The notes under the pieces were generated by a model. The model was given only the letters and a program-made list of their open reading frames with translations, was not told the origin of the DNA and ran no database searches. The position numbers were made by a program, and so were the translations under genes. Below are positions 43,543 through 52,148 of a stretch of DNA of 64,000 bases, piece after piece (position 1 is the first letter of the stretch; each line of letters starts with the position of its first letter). This stretch comes from Paraflavitalea soli (lineage in GTDB: Bacteria > Bacteroidota > Bacteroidia > Chitinophagales > Chitinophagaceae): assembly GCF_003555545.1 (NCBI RefSeq), contig NZ_CP032157.1, forward strand, positions 4,034,546-4,098,545, read 5' to 3'.

Positions 43543-43620
43543 GGCACGTATTGCTAATGAAAATTAGCTAATAATTATGGTATAGTATAATTTTATGAAT
43601 AAGGTTTATAAAAATTATTT

Positions 43621-44058
43621 ATGAGCAATTATGTTAAAACAGTAGAGGTGCGCTGGTCTGATCTTGATCCTAATTTCCACCTGCGTCATTCAGTATACTA
43701 CGATTACGGGGCTTATTGCCGCATTGCTTTCCTGGAAGCGCATGGGCTAAGTGCTGCTTTTATGGCACAAAACCACCTGGGTCCTATTCTCTTTAGAGAG
43801 GAATGTGTGTTTCGCAAAGAAATAAGGTTGGGAGATGTGGTGACGATCGATCTGCATTTGCTGAAGGCAAAAGAAGATCAATCCCGATGGAGTATCCAGC
43901 ATCATATTTATAAAAATGCCGATGTGCTGGCGGCTGTGATCACTGTGGAAGGGGCCTGGATCAACACGCAATTGCGCAAGTTATCGGCTCCTCCGGAGCA
44001 GGTTTTACACGTTTTTAACAATATGCCCCGCGCGGAACAGTTTGACTGGATCAAATAG
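43621..44058 (+). CDS. Acyl-CoA thioesterase (hotdog, 4HBT family)
   Basis: 145 residues. The beginning VEVRWSDLDPNFHLRHSVYYDYG is the 4-hydroxybenzoyl-CoA thioesterase signature (catalytic Asp within WSDLDP). A long central helix (YCRIAFLEAHGLSAAFM) and strands FREECVFRKEIRLGD and SIQHHIYKNADVLAAVITVEG complete a single hotdog fold. It should hydrolyse acyl-CoA thioesters in the cytoplasm; the exact substrate is unknown. Single-gene unit, followed by dispersed repeats. Confidence 0.85.
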   Translation: MSNYVKTVEVRWSDLDPNFHLRHSVYYDYGAYCRIAFLEAHGLSAAFMAQNHLGPILFREECVFRKEIRLGDVVTIDLHLLKAKEDQSRWSIQHHIYKNADVLAAVITVEGAWINTQLRKLSAPPEQVLHVFNNMPRAEQFDWIK

Positions 44059-44068
44059 GCTACGACAA

Positions 44069-44113
44069 CCCTTCGCCAGGCTCAGGGTGACAAACGACAG
44101 GCTCCGTGTGACA
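44069..44113. repeat. TTCGCCAGGCTCAG dispersed element, two copies
   Basis: CCTTCGCCAGGCTCAGGGTGAC followed by ACGACAGGCTCCGTGTGAC. Same family as 5272-5294. Confidence 0.75.
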
Positions 44114-44206
44114 TTGGATTAAATAGGGTTTAATAAGGCATTAAATAATTGAGGGTTAACAACTTTTTATAGAAACCGACGTTACTTTTAACGAAATAAT
44201 GTCGCT

Positions 44207-44929
44207 ATGAAAAAAGTAATACTCCCCCTATTGTTATTGACCTCGGTAATGTCTTTTGCCCAAAACTCCGGTGGCGGGTTGTTGAAAAAAGCCGGTGGCT
44301 TGCTGAATAAAGCCAAAGGCGGTTCACTCAGTAATGATGATATTGTTGCCGGTTTAAAAGAGGCGCTTTCGCTGGGTGCTCAAAACGGCGCCAACAAGTT
44401 GTCCTCGGTAGATGGTTTCTTTGCCAATGCGGCTATTAAAGTATTGATGCCTCCTGAAGCGCAAAAAGTAGAGAAGACCTTGCGCAATGCAGGCATGGGT
44501 AAGTTGGTAGACGATGCCATCCTATCCATGAACCGGGCAGCTGAAGAAGCCTCGAAGAGTGCAGCTCCCATCTTTGTGGATGCTGTTAAAACGATGAGCT
44601 TCCAGGATGCGCTGGGCATTTTAAAAGGCAGTGATACGGCGGCTACGAGCTACCTGAAAGGCAAAACTACCCCGGCTCTCACCAGTGCTTTTCGCCCTGT
44701 GATCGAGAGTGCTCTCGAAAAAACGGGAGCGACAAAACATTGGAAAACGGTGATAGATGCCTACAATAAGATACCATTGGTGTCTAAAGTGAATCCTGAT
44801 CTTTCGGGTTATGTAACGGATAAAGCACTGAGTGGTATGTTTTTCCAGGTAGCCACGGAGGAGCAAAAGATCCGTAAAGACCCGGCGGCCCGTGTAACGG
44901 AGACGCTGAAGAAGGTGTTTGGCAGCTAG
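44207..44929 (+). CDS. DUF4197 protein, exported
   Basis: 240 residues with signal peptide (1-18, MSFAQ). The remainder is helical with the DUF4197 blocks LSNDDIVAGLKEALSLGAQN, NAAIKVLMPPEAQKVEKTLR, SFQDALGILKGSDTAATSYL and FRPVIESALEK. The family is periplasmic and of unknown function. Length is normal. Single-gene unit followed by a terminator. Confidence 0.93.
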   Translation: MKKVILPLLLLTSVMSFAQNSGGGLLKKAGGLLNKAKGGSLSNDDIVAGLKEALSLGAQNGANKLSSVDGFFANAAIKVLMPPEAQKVEKTLRNAGMGKLVDDAILSMNRAAEEASKSAAPIFVDAVKTMSFQDALGILKGSDTAATSYLKGKTTPALTSAFRPVIESALEKTGATKHWKTVIDAYNKIPLVSKVNPDLSGYVTDKALSGMFFQVATEEQKIRKDPAARVTETLKKVFGS

Positions 44930-44957
44930 GAACGAGCATTAAATATATTACCTGAAT

Positions 44958-44989
44958 AAAAACATCCTCCATCACTGGGGGATGTTTTT
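44958..44989 (+). terminator. Rho-independent terminator after the DUF4197 gene
   Basis: 13-bp stem with one G-T pair (AAAAACATCCTCC at 44958-44970 with GGGGGATGTTTTT at 44977-44989), 6-nt loop. Confidence 0.9.
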
Positions 44990-45008
44990 GTTTTGGGGAA
45001 AATACAAA

Positions 45009-45125
45009 TGGTGGGTCGCTTTTCGAAGGCGATCCACCATTTATCGTTAGGGGCGTCCCCTATGGGACCGCAGATATGATATAACTTATTCTCTACAAAG
45101 CGGCTGCTCCTATGGAGCAGGAAGA
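45009..45125. repeat. Cluster of small dispersed hairpins
   Basis: GGTGGGTCGC with GCGATCCACC (45010-45038) is a diverged copy of the GGGTGAGCCGCC module; GGGGCGTCCCCTATGGGACC (45050-45069) and GGCTGCTCCTATGGAGCAGG (45102-45121) are two further small hairpins sharing a CCTATGG loop. Confidence 0.65.
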
Positions 45126-45128
45126 ACC

Positions 45129-46661
45129 CTATCTCGCAGGCAGGTCTAAGGGGATATCCCTTTTGAGCATGTCGTTGCGGTTGGCCATATCCCAGGCAGT
45201 AAAGAATACCAGTTTTGCTCTTTTGGCCATCAGCTCATAATTGATCTTATCGGGGGTATCGCCGGGACGGTGGTAGTCGTCGTGGGTACCGTTGAAATAG
45301 AAAATGATGGGCACGCCTTTGCGGGCAAAATTGAAATGGTCACTGCGGTAGTAAATACGTTCGGGATCATTGGGCTCATTGAACTTATAATCCAGTTCGA
45401 GTTTTGTATACTTTTTGTTCATGGCCTCGCTGATGGGGCGAAGGTCGGAACTGAGTTTGTCATCGCCTACTACGAATACATAGTTGGTAGAATCACCGAT
45501 CTTGCGTTTGGGATCTATGCGGCCGATCATGTCGATATTGAGATCAACAGTCGTTTTCTCTAATGGATACACGGGGTGATCGCCATAATAAGCAGACCCC
45601 CACAATCCCTTTTCTTCACCGGATACGGTCATGAATACGATGGAGCGACGGGGGCCTTTTCCAGCTGCTTTGGCCTTTACAAAAGCCTCCGCGAGTTCGA
45701 GGATACTAACGGTTCCGGAACCATCATCATCTGCGCCATAGTTGATAACACCTGCAGCGGTCTTACCAATGTGATCGTAATGGGCTGTGAGGAAAACATA
45801 TTCATCTTTTTTATCGGTGCCTTCGAGGAAACCGATCACGTTGGTGCTTTGGAGCTCAGTCACCACTTTATTGAAGTCGACTGTTACATTGGCGGCATAA
45901 GATTTTGCGGTGGGGTTACCAGCCTTCATAGCATCTTTAGCTGCTGCATAATCAGTACCCATGATGGCTTCTGCCACCTGGTCGGAAACAGCGTAAAGGT
46001 TAGGGTAAATGGTCTTGCGGAAACCATTTACATATTGAAAGCCCCTGGTAGAGCCTGTTCTGCGGGGGAATCCGGGTTGCACCTGGAGAACAGCAATCGC
46101 CCCATTTTTCAGGGCTGCTTCTATTACAGGGGAAACACCAAAACCACGACGGGTGCCTGGAGCAGGTTGTTGTGTGGCGGGCGGTGTACCAGCCAGCACC
46201 AATACAACCTTACCTCTTGCATCAATACCCTTGTAATCATCGCGGGTAGAGTCGCTGATACCATACCCTACAAATACCACTTCGCTGGCCATGAAGGCAG
46301 ATGAATTGGAACTGCTCAGGTTGGCGGCAAAATCGGTGAAGGGCTGGAACTTCTTTCCATTGATATCAATAGAAGCTTTTACCAGTGAATCCTGAAATAC
46401 CGGATAGGGTTGCTGGTAGCCACCATTGACACCGGGAGCCAGGCCCAGTTGTTTGAAATAATTCTCAATGTAGGCAGCGGCCTTACGCTGTCCTTCGGTA
46501 GCGGTCTCACGGCCTTCCATTTCTGCACCGGCTACAATGTAGAGGTGTTTTTTAAGATCTTCCGCCGTAATGCTGTTGGCGTAAGTAACGGGGTTGGCAG
46601 CTTTTTGGGCCATTACGCCCCATGGAGCAGCCAAAGCCATTACCAGGCATAGTCTTCTCAT
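45129..46661 (-). CDS. M28-family zinc aminopeptidase, exported
   Basis: 510 residues with signal peptide (1-18). A protease-associated (PA) domain is inserted at about 120-260 (MASEVVFVGYGISD; GKVVLVLAGTPP). The M28 catalytic core has all ligands: H in LTAHYDHIG, D in GADDDGSG, the Glu pair in SGEEKGLWGS, D in LNIDMIGR and H in YHRPGDTPDK. It should cleave N-terminal amino acids from peptides in the periplasm or outside. No T9SS sorting domain, so it probably stays in the periplasm. Length is typical for PA-domain M28 enzymes. Confidence 0.95.
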   Translation of the reverse strand: MRRLCLVMALAAPWGVMAQKAANPVTYANSITAEDLKKHLYIVAGAEMEGRETATEGQRKAAAYIENYFKQLGLAPGVNGGYQQPYPVFQDSLVKASIDINGKKFQPFTDFAANLSSSNSSAFMASEVVFVGYGISDSTRDDYKGIDARGKVVLVLAGTPPATQQPAPGTRRGFGVSPVIEAALKNGAIAVLQVQPGFPRRTGSTRGFQYVNGFRKTIYPNLYAVSDQVAEAIMGTDYAAAKDAMKAGNPTAKSYAANVTVDFNKVVTELQSTNVIGFLEGTDKKDEYVFLTAHYDHIGKTAAGVINYGADDDGSGTVSILELAEAFVKAKAAGKGPRRSIVFMTVSGEEKGLWGSAYYGDHPVYPLEKTTVDLNIDMIGRIDPKRKIGDSTNYVFVVGDDKLSSDLRPISEAMNKKYTKLELDYKFNEPNDPERIYYRSDHFNFARKGVPIIFYFNGTHDDYHRPGDTPDKINYELMAKRAKLVFFTAWDMANRNDMLKRDIPLDLPAR

Positions 46662-46737
46662 GTAATATGTGTTTTTGTTTTAGGAGCCCAAAAGTAAGGG
46701 AAGGCTATAGGATTTTCTTGCCATTGATGGAATAATA

Positions 46738-46774
46738 CAAGCTACGAGCTACGAGCTGCGAGCCACGAGCCGTG
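46738..46774. repeat. GAGCTACGAGCTGC 7-bp tandem repeat
   Basis: Five 7-bp units (AGCTACG, AGCTACG, AGCTGCG, AGCCACG, AGCCGTG). Confidence 0.8.
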
Positions 46775-46811
46775 TTTTGCGGTCTCTTTTGGGTGCCAAT
46801 GGCGGTAATAA

Positions 46812-48701
46812 CTACTCAATTTCACTGAGCTCCAGCCAGCGAAGCTCCTTTTGGTCCAGTTGATCAGCAATCTCGCCTATGCGCACGGCCAATTGCTGAA
46901 GTTCATCGAAAGGCGCGTTTCCGCTGTTGAGTTTTTCGGTGACGGCCAACTTCTCTTTTTCGAGGGCGGCAATTTCCTGCTGAATGGTCTCCATCTCTCT
47001 TTTTTCCTTGAAAGTCAACTTCCTTTTTTCAACTGCTTTACCGGGAGTTGCTACTGGCTCGGGAGCTTCCACTATGGGCACCGGCTTAGGAACGATGAGC
47101 TTGTCGTCCTTGTCTTTGTCTGTAAGCCTGTATTGGGTATAATTGCCCGGGAAATCGGTAATAACACCATCGCCGTCAAACACAAAGAGGTGATCTACCA
47201 GCCGGTCCATGAAATAACGGTCGTGGGACACGATGAGAAGACAGCCCTGGAAATCGCTCAGAAAGTTTTCGAGGATGCCGAGGGTAGGCAGATCAAGGTC
47301 GTTGGTAGGCTCATCGAGAATGAGGAAGTTGGGATTGCGGAAAAGGATGGACAGGAGGTGCAGGCGGCGTTTTTCACCACCGCTGAGCCTGGAGATGTAG
47401 GTGTATTGTTGATCGGGTGGGAACAGAAAGAGATCGAGGAATTGGGCAGCACTTAAAGAGCCGCCGCTGGCGAGGGGAAAACTTTCTGCAATATTTTTGA
47501 CGAATTCAATGACACGCATGTCTTCTTTGATGGTAAGGCCCTGTTGGGAATAGTTACCAAAGACAACTGTTTCCCCAATATTGATCTTACCGCTATCAGG
47601 CTGCTCCATTCCCTGGAGAATGTTGAGAAAGGTGGATTTACCTACGCCATTTTTACCTACCACTCCTACCCGCTCGCCTTTTTTGAAGGTGTAATCAAAA
47701 CCTTTCATGATGACCTTTTCGCCGTAGCTCTTATACACTTTTTTCAGTTCGGCGATCTTGCCACCCAGGCGGGTCATTTTCATTTCGAGCTGGAGCTTCT
47801 GTTCTTCGAGGCGTTGTTTGGCCTTTGCTTCCACTACATAAAAAGCATCCTGGCGGCTTTTGGATTTGGTGGTACGTGCTTTGGGCTGCTTGCGCATCCA
47901 TTCGAGTTCACGACGGAAGGTATTGCGGGCCTTGTCGATGCTGGCGGCCTCGCTTTCCATGCGGGCAGCTTTTTTCTCGAGGTAATTTTCGTAATTGCCT
48001 TTGTATACTACGAGGTTGCTCCGGTCCATTTCCCATATTTCTTCACACACGTTATCGAGGAAATAGCGGTCGTGGGTAACGAGGAGTAGGGTTACGTGCT
48101 GCTGGTTGAGGTAATGTTCGAGCCATTCAACCATTTCTACATCGAGGTGGTTGGTAGGTTCGTCCATGATGAGCAATACGTGTTTGTGTTCAAAGCCAAT
48201 GTCTATGAGGGTTTTGGCTAAGGCCACGCGCTTACGCTGGCCGCCGGATAATGTACCGGCAGGCTGGTTGAGGTGGTGGATATTGAGTTTACCAAGGATC
48301 TGTTTTACGCTGGTATCGAAATCCCAGGCGCCGAGTTCATCCATTTTCACAATGGCATCGGTCATCTGTTCGGGGGTACCCTCTTCACTGGCCAGTTCAA
48401 ATTCCTTGATGGCATTGATGATGGGATGGTTGTGGTGGAAAATATTGTCCAACACGGACAGGTTTTCCTGGAAGACGGGCTCTTGATCAAAGAGGGCTAC
48501 GGTCACTTCTTTATTGATCCATGCTTTCCCTTCTTCGGGTGTTTCTTTCCCTGCCAGTATTTTAAGCAGGGTGGATTTACCGCTACCGTTCCTGGCTACG
48601 AGCGCGATCTTATCACCTTCTTCGATATGGAAAGAAATATTCTGAAAAAGCGGCTTAACGCCATATGACTTGGTAAGTCCCTCAACGGAAACGTAATGCA
48701 T
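46812..48701 (-). CDS. ABC-F family ATPase (Uup-like)
   Basis: 629 residues with two ABC cassettes on one chain and no membrane part. First cassette: Walker A ARNGSGKSTLL, signature LSGGQRKRVALAKTL, Walker B LLIMDEPTNHLD. Linker of about 80 residues rich in Lys/Arg. Second cassette: GKNGVGKSTFL, RLSGGEKRRLHLLSIL, FLILDEPTNDLD. The last 90 residues are a charged coiled coil (KRKLTFKEKREMETIQQEIAALE), which in Uup binds nucleic acid. ABC-F proteins act on the ribosome in translation. Single-gene unit. Confidence 0.95.
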   Translation of the reverse strand: MHYVSVEGLTKSYGVKPLFQNISFHIEEGDKIALVARNGSGKSTLLKILAGKETPEEGKAWINKEVTVALFDQEPVFQENLSVLDNIFHHNHPIINAIKEFELASEEGTPEQMTDAIVKMDELGAWDFDTSVKQILGKLNIHHLNQPAGTLSGGQRKRVALAKTLIDIGFEHKHVLLIMDEPTNHLDVEMVEWLEHYLNQQHVTLLLVTHDRYFLDNVCEEIWEMDRSNLVVYKGNYENYLEKKAARMESEAASIDKARNTFRRELEWMRKQPKARTTKSKSRQDAFYVVEAKAKQRLEEQKLQLEMKMTRLGGKIAELKKVYKSYGEKVIMKGFDYTFKKGERVGVVGKNGVGKSTFLNILQGMEQPDSGKINIGETVVFGNYSQQGLTIKEDMRVIEFVKNIAESFPLASGGSLSAAQFLDLFLFPPDQQYTYISRLSGGEKRRLHLLSILFRNPNFLILDEPTNDLDLPTLGILENFLSDFQGCLLIVSHDRYFMDRLVDHLFVFDGDGVITDFPGNYTQYRLTDKDKDDKLIVPKPVPIVEAPEPVATPGKAVEKRKLTFKEKREMETIQQEIAALEKEKLAVTEKLNSGNAPFDELQQLAVRIGEIADQLDQKELRWLELSEIE

Positions 48702-48727
48702 GGCGCAAAGATAGGGGAATAGGAATA

Positions 48728-48764
48728 CAAGCTCCGAGCCGCGAGCTATGAGCTGCGAGCTGGA
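48728..48764. repeat. GAGCYGCGAGC 7-bp tandem repeat
   Basis: Five 7-bp units (AGCTCCG, AGCCGCG, AGCTATG, AGCTGCG, AGCTGGA) between the ABC-F and histidine kinase genes. Confidence 0.8.
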
Positions 48765-48927
48765 GAAAATATCAGCTGCAGACGAGAGTCGGAGCCTGAA
48801 ATGGGAGATGCCGGATACAGCTGGTAAATGAATGGATACAGGTTATCCTATTTTTTGCGACGAAATCGATGATTGGTATGGAATACAAGTAATTTTTTCG
48901 CAATATTGTATGTTTATAGCCTATTGT

Positions 48928-50187
48928 ATGAAAAATCCTCTGCCCTCCTCTGCAAAACTTTCTCTTACCTTCCTGGTATTCGGCATTGGCTGGATATTAT
49001 TTTCCGACTTTATTACGCTGTCGATCACGAGGCACAATCTTGATGCGTACACCAAATTGCAGCATTACAAAGGCATTTTATTCATGGTGCTGGCAGCCTT
49101 GCTGATCTATTTTGTAAGCCGTAAGTTGTATGGCAATATTGAGAAGGCGCGCAAACAGCAGGAGGAGATACTGGAGCGGTATCAATTATTGGGCATGGCT
49201 ACGAATGATGCGGTGTGGGATTACAATATCGTTACAAAACAGTGTTATACGAACCGTACATTGCAGGAGATGTTTGGCTATACGGCAGATGAATTGCAGG
49301 ACAATTACCATTGGTGGACGAATAATCTGCATCCTGAAGACAAGGACCGGGTACTGGACACCATTGATAACAAACTGGACAGGGGCGGCACGGTGTGGCA
49401 GGATGAATACCGGTTTCGCTGCAAGAACGGAGATTACAAGTCGATCTTTGACCGGGGCTTTATCATGCGTAACAAAGCGGGACAGCCTTACCGATTGATC
49501 GGGGCCATGCAGGACATTACAGAACAACGGCTATTGCAGGATACGCTGTTCGAGGCACAAGCAAGGCATAAAGATGAGCTGGCGCAAAGTGTGCTGCAAA
49601 CAGAGGAAGCTGAGCGGAAGAAACTGGGAGAAGAATTGCATGATAATATCAATCAATTGCTGGGGGTGGTAAAATTGTATATTCAACACGCATTGGTGAA
49701 CCCCAAAATGCGGGAAGAACTGCTGCAAAAAAGTGCGCATTATATTACGCAAACGATTGAAGAGATCCGGAACCTCTCGCGTTCGCTGCTGCCGCCTGCC
49801 TTAAACGAGCAGAGCTTACTGGATAGCCTGTATCAACTGATCGAAGATATACGGCATGCCAAAGAGATCGAGTTCAAGGTGCAACATGAAGGGTTTGATG
49901 AAACCAGGATACCGGATAACAAACGGCTGGTGATCTACCGCATCATACAGGAACAATTGAACAATGCATTGAAGCATTCAGAAGCACAGACGGTAGTTAT
50001 AGACCTGGCGCATCGCGGCCCTCATGTGCAACTTACTATCCAGGACAATGGTATTGGTTTTGACCCGGAGCAGGTGAAGCCGGGTATGGGCCTGAACAAT
50101 ATCCGCAACCGTATTGAAGTATTCAATGGGGAAATGGAGATCCGGTCGGCGCCGGGCAATGGATGTACTTTGGAAGTGAGAATCTAA
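48928..50187 (+). CDS. Sensor histidine kinase (PAS, HisKA_3)
   Basis: 419 residues from ATG 48928, chosen because it starts the membrane part (MKNPLPSSAKLSLTFLV); a 32-residue upstream extension is possible. Two membrane helices (about 12-32, 53-75), a PAS domain (about 95-210: TNDAVWDYNIVTKQCYTN; RGFIMRNKAGQPYRLIGAMQDITEQ), a HisKA_3 dimerisation domain with the phospho-acceptor in GEELHDNINQLLGVVKL, and a NarL-type ATPase domain (EQLNNALKHSEA; IQDNGIGFDPE; GMGLNNIRNRIE). A matching LuxR-type response regulator would be expected, but none is adjacent. The next gene starts 3 bp after its stop. Confidence 0.9.
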   Translation: MKNPLPSSAKLSLTFLVFGIGWILFSDFITLSITRHNLDAYTKLQHYKGILFMVLAALLIYFVSRKLYGNIEKARKQQEEILERYQLLGMATNDAVWDYNIVTKQCYTNRTLQEMFGYTADELQDNYHWWTNNLHPEDKDRVLDTIDNKLDRGGTVWQDEYRFRCKNGDYKSIFDRGFIMRNKAGQPYRLIGAMQDITEQRLLQDTLFEAQARHKDELAQSVLQTEEAERKKLGEELHDNINQLLGVVKLYIQHALVNPKMREELLQKSAHYITQTIEEIRNLSRSLLPPALNEQSLLDSLYQLIEDIRHAKEIEFKVQHEGFDETRIPDNKRLVIYRIIQEQLNNALKHSEAQTVVIDLAHRGPHVQLTIQDNGIGFDPEQVKPGMGLNNIRNRIEVFNGEMEIRSAPGNGCTLEVRI

Positions 50188-50190
50188 TAA

Positions 50191-50778
50191 ATGACAGCAT
50201 ACCTATATCTGACAGGGCTTTGGGGATTATTCGGGCTTACACATAGTCTGCTGGCGGCCACCTGGTGGAAAGATTGGGTAGCGCGCAGCATGGGTGTGTT
50301 TTTCCGGTATTACCGGCTTCTATACTCTCTCTTTGCCTTATTACTGTTGGTGACTATTGTTATTTACGAACTGCAAATACGCTCGTATTGGTTATGGCAC
50401 ATGCCGCTGGGGTTACAACTACTGGCCGGTATTCCGGCACTTGCCGGCCTGGTGATCATGGGGATCTGCATACGCCGGTATTTTTTCTATCTCAGTGGGA
50501 TCGATGTATTGTATCCCCGGCGGAAAACAACGGCCCAACTTGTGACAAGTGGGCTGAACAGGTATGTGCGGCACCCACTTTATTTTGGTACGCTACTGGC
50601 TTTGTGGTCGTTCTTCCTGGTGTTCCCGGAGCTTGGTTACCTTATTACGTGCCTCAGCATTACGGTGTATACCTGGATAGGAACGCTGTGGGAAGAAAAG
50701 AAACTGCAACAGGAATTTGGGGCAGCTTACAGGGCTTACCAGCAAAGTGTGCCTATGCTAATACCATTCCGGATGTAG
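50191..50778 (+). CDS. Membrane methyltransferase of the ICMT/PEMT-like family
   Basis: 195 residues with about five membrane helices (4-22, 38-60, 70-95, 122-140, 143-162). It carries the RYVRHPLYFGTLLALW motif and a following WEEKKLQQEFGAAYRAYQQS, which mark the isoprenylcysteine methyltransferase-like fold that binds SAM at the membrane face. Substrate unknown. The 3-bp gap behind the histidine kinase gene implies translation from one message, an unusual pairing. Confidence 0.8.
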   Translation: MTAYLYLTGLWGLFGLTHSLLAATWWKDWVARSMGVFFRYYRLLYSLFALLLLVTIVIYELQIRSYWLWHMPLGLQLLAGIPALAGLVIMGICIRRYFFYLSGIDVLYPRRKTTAQLVTSGLNRYVRHPLYFGTLLALWSFFLVFPELGYLITCLSITVYTWIGTLWEEKKLQQEFGAAYRAYQQSVPMLIPFRM

Positions 50779-50825
50779 GATGTAGGATGTAGGATTTAGG
50801 ATTTAGGATTTAGGATGCAGGATTG
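50771..50825. repeat. GGATGTA/GGATTTA 7-bp tandem repeat
   Basis: About seven units of 7 bp (three GGATGTA, three GGATTTA, one GGATGCA), beginning in the last codons of the methyltransferase gene. Confidence 0.9.
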
Positions 50826-50884
50826 CTCCGCGATCCTAGATTACCAGCAGGGATTGCAATGGGTTTGAGCTTTGAACCCGCAAA

Positions 50885-51193
50885 TTACCTACCGTATTTG
50901 GTTTCCCAATTCATCATACCACCTACGAGGTTTTTGGTATTCTTGAAGCCGAGCATATCGAGGATCATGGCGGCTTGTCCGCTGCGGTTGCCACTGCGGC
51001 AGTAAACGATGACCTCTTCTTCCTTGAGTGGTTCCAGATCATCTACCTGCATGGTCTGGAGTTTTCCCAACGGGTATAAAATGCCTCCGATATTAAAATC
51101 AGCATGTTCGTGCGGCTCGCGTACGTCGACCAGGTTCAATGATTCACCTGCATCGATACGTGCTTTTATTTCTTCTGCTGTAATATTTTGCAT
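50885..51193 (-). CDS. Single-domain rhodanese
   Basis: 102 residues. Rhodanese fold with SLNLVDVREPHEHADFNIGG near the start and the active-site loop VIVYCRSGNRSGQAA, nucleophile C65. It transfers sulfane sulfur in the cytoplasm. There is no signal peptide. It is the last of a minus-strand run together with the PASTA protein gene (20 bp upstream) and ddl. Confidence 0.93.
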   Translation of the reverse strand: MQNITAEEIKARIDAGESLNLVDVREPHEHADFNIGGILYPLGKLQTMQVDDLEPLKEEEVIVYCRSGNRSGQAAMILDMLGFKNTKNLVGGMMNWETKYGR

Positions 51194-51213
51194 ATACTGG
51201 GTATTGATAATTA

Positions 51214-52032
51214 TTACGGTTGTTGTGGCGCCGGTGAAGTGGTATCTACAGCACGTGGCGGCGGACGCTGAGCCTGTAACCTTACGTTGATCACCTGTCC
51301 CTGGCGTATCATGTTCATACGGCCATCTGGGAGCACGGCGTCGGGCTGTTGCTCGTGGATGTAGGCATTGGCACTGTCTGCCACGCCTGGCTCAAAAGCG
51401 GTTGCACCCAGATTAAGCCCATAGGACTCCAGCAATACGCGGGCTTCGGTATAGGTTTTGCCGATGAGATCGGGTACGGGAAATTCTTCATTTCCCAAAC
51501 CACTGCCTAATACGAGGGAAATACCACTACCCATGGGAAGGCGTGTACCGGGCTTTATACGCTTGCCATTATAATGTTGCTCGAGCACTGCGTTCTTAGC
51601 CATGTCGCGCACATAAGAAGTATCCTGGAGCTTAAGGTTGTATTGTTTCAAGGCAATTTCAGCGCTTCGAAAAGTGAGTCCTTCCAGGTTTGGCATTTCA
51701 ATCTCGGGAGCTACAGCCCTGTTGATGGTGAGGTACACGGTACGGTTGACCTTTACGATATCCTCCCCCTCGGGAAACTGGCGCAGCACGGCCAGGGCTT
51801 TGGCGGTATCGTTGTACACGGAATCCTGGATCTGCACATCAAACCCCTGGCTTTCGAGTATTTTTTTAGCCTCTTCAAAAGACTTGCCGGTAACAGTAGG
51901 GATAACGAGGGTATCGCCATGCCTGGTTAACAGGTTGAGGGACTGGAGGAAAAGGAATAATATGATGATGACCAGTACGATAGCAAAAAGGATATTCTGC
52001 CAGAGGGGTCGTTTGGTAATGAATTTGAACAT
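51214..52032 (-). CDS. PASTA-domain membrane protein
   Basis: 272 residues: one N-terminal membrane helix (about 13-31), then three PASTA repeats (about 40-107, 110-180, 183-252) with the typical openings VIPTVTGKSFEEAKKILES, EMPNLEGLTFRSAEIALKQ and PVPDLIGKTYTEARVLLES, and a Pro-rich tail. PASTA domains bind cell-wall precursors or act as spacers; here there is no kinase or penicillin-binding domain. The gene follows ddl on the same strand, after a 116-bp spacer holding a GAATACAG repeat, so a link to peptidoglycan is plausible. Confidence 0.92.
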   Translation of the reverse strand: MFKFITKRPLWQNILFAIVLVIIILFLFLQSLNLLTRHGDTLVIPTVTGKSFEEAKKILESQGFDVQIQDSVYNDTAKALAVLRQFPEGEDIVKVNRTVYLTINRAVAPEIEMPNLEGLTFRSAEIALKQYNLKLQDTSYVRDMAKNAVLEQHYNGKRIKPGTRLPMGSGISLVLGSGLGNEEFPVPDLIGKTYTEARVLLESYGLNLGATAFEPGVADSANAYIHEQQPDAVLPDGRMNMIRQGQVINVRLQAQRPPPRAVDTTSPAPQQP

Positions 52033-52034
52033 TG

Positions 52035-52081
52035 GAAATACAGCGTTTAGAATTCAGAATACAGAATTTAGAATACAGAAT
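52035..52081. repeat. GAATACAG-type short tandem repeat
   Basis: Six imperfect units (GAAATACAG, GAATTCA, GAATACA, GAATTTA, GAATACA) between ddl and the PASTA gene. Confidence 0.75.
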
Positions 52082-52148
52082 GGCTACCGCGGTCTAAACT
52101 TCCTTTCTATTAGTTAATTGCTATCCTTTGTTGTTGCCTCGCAACAAA

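Noticed and set aside
47544-48089. Open frame opposite to the ABC-F gene
   Set aside because: Shadow of a two-cassette ATPase with intact Walker and signature motifs.
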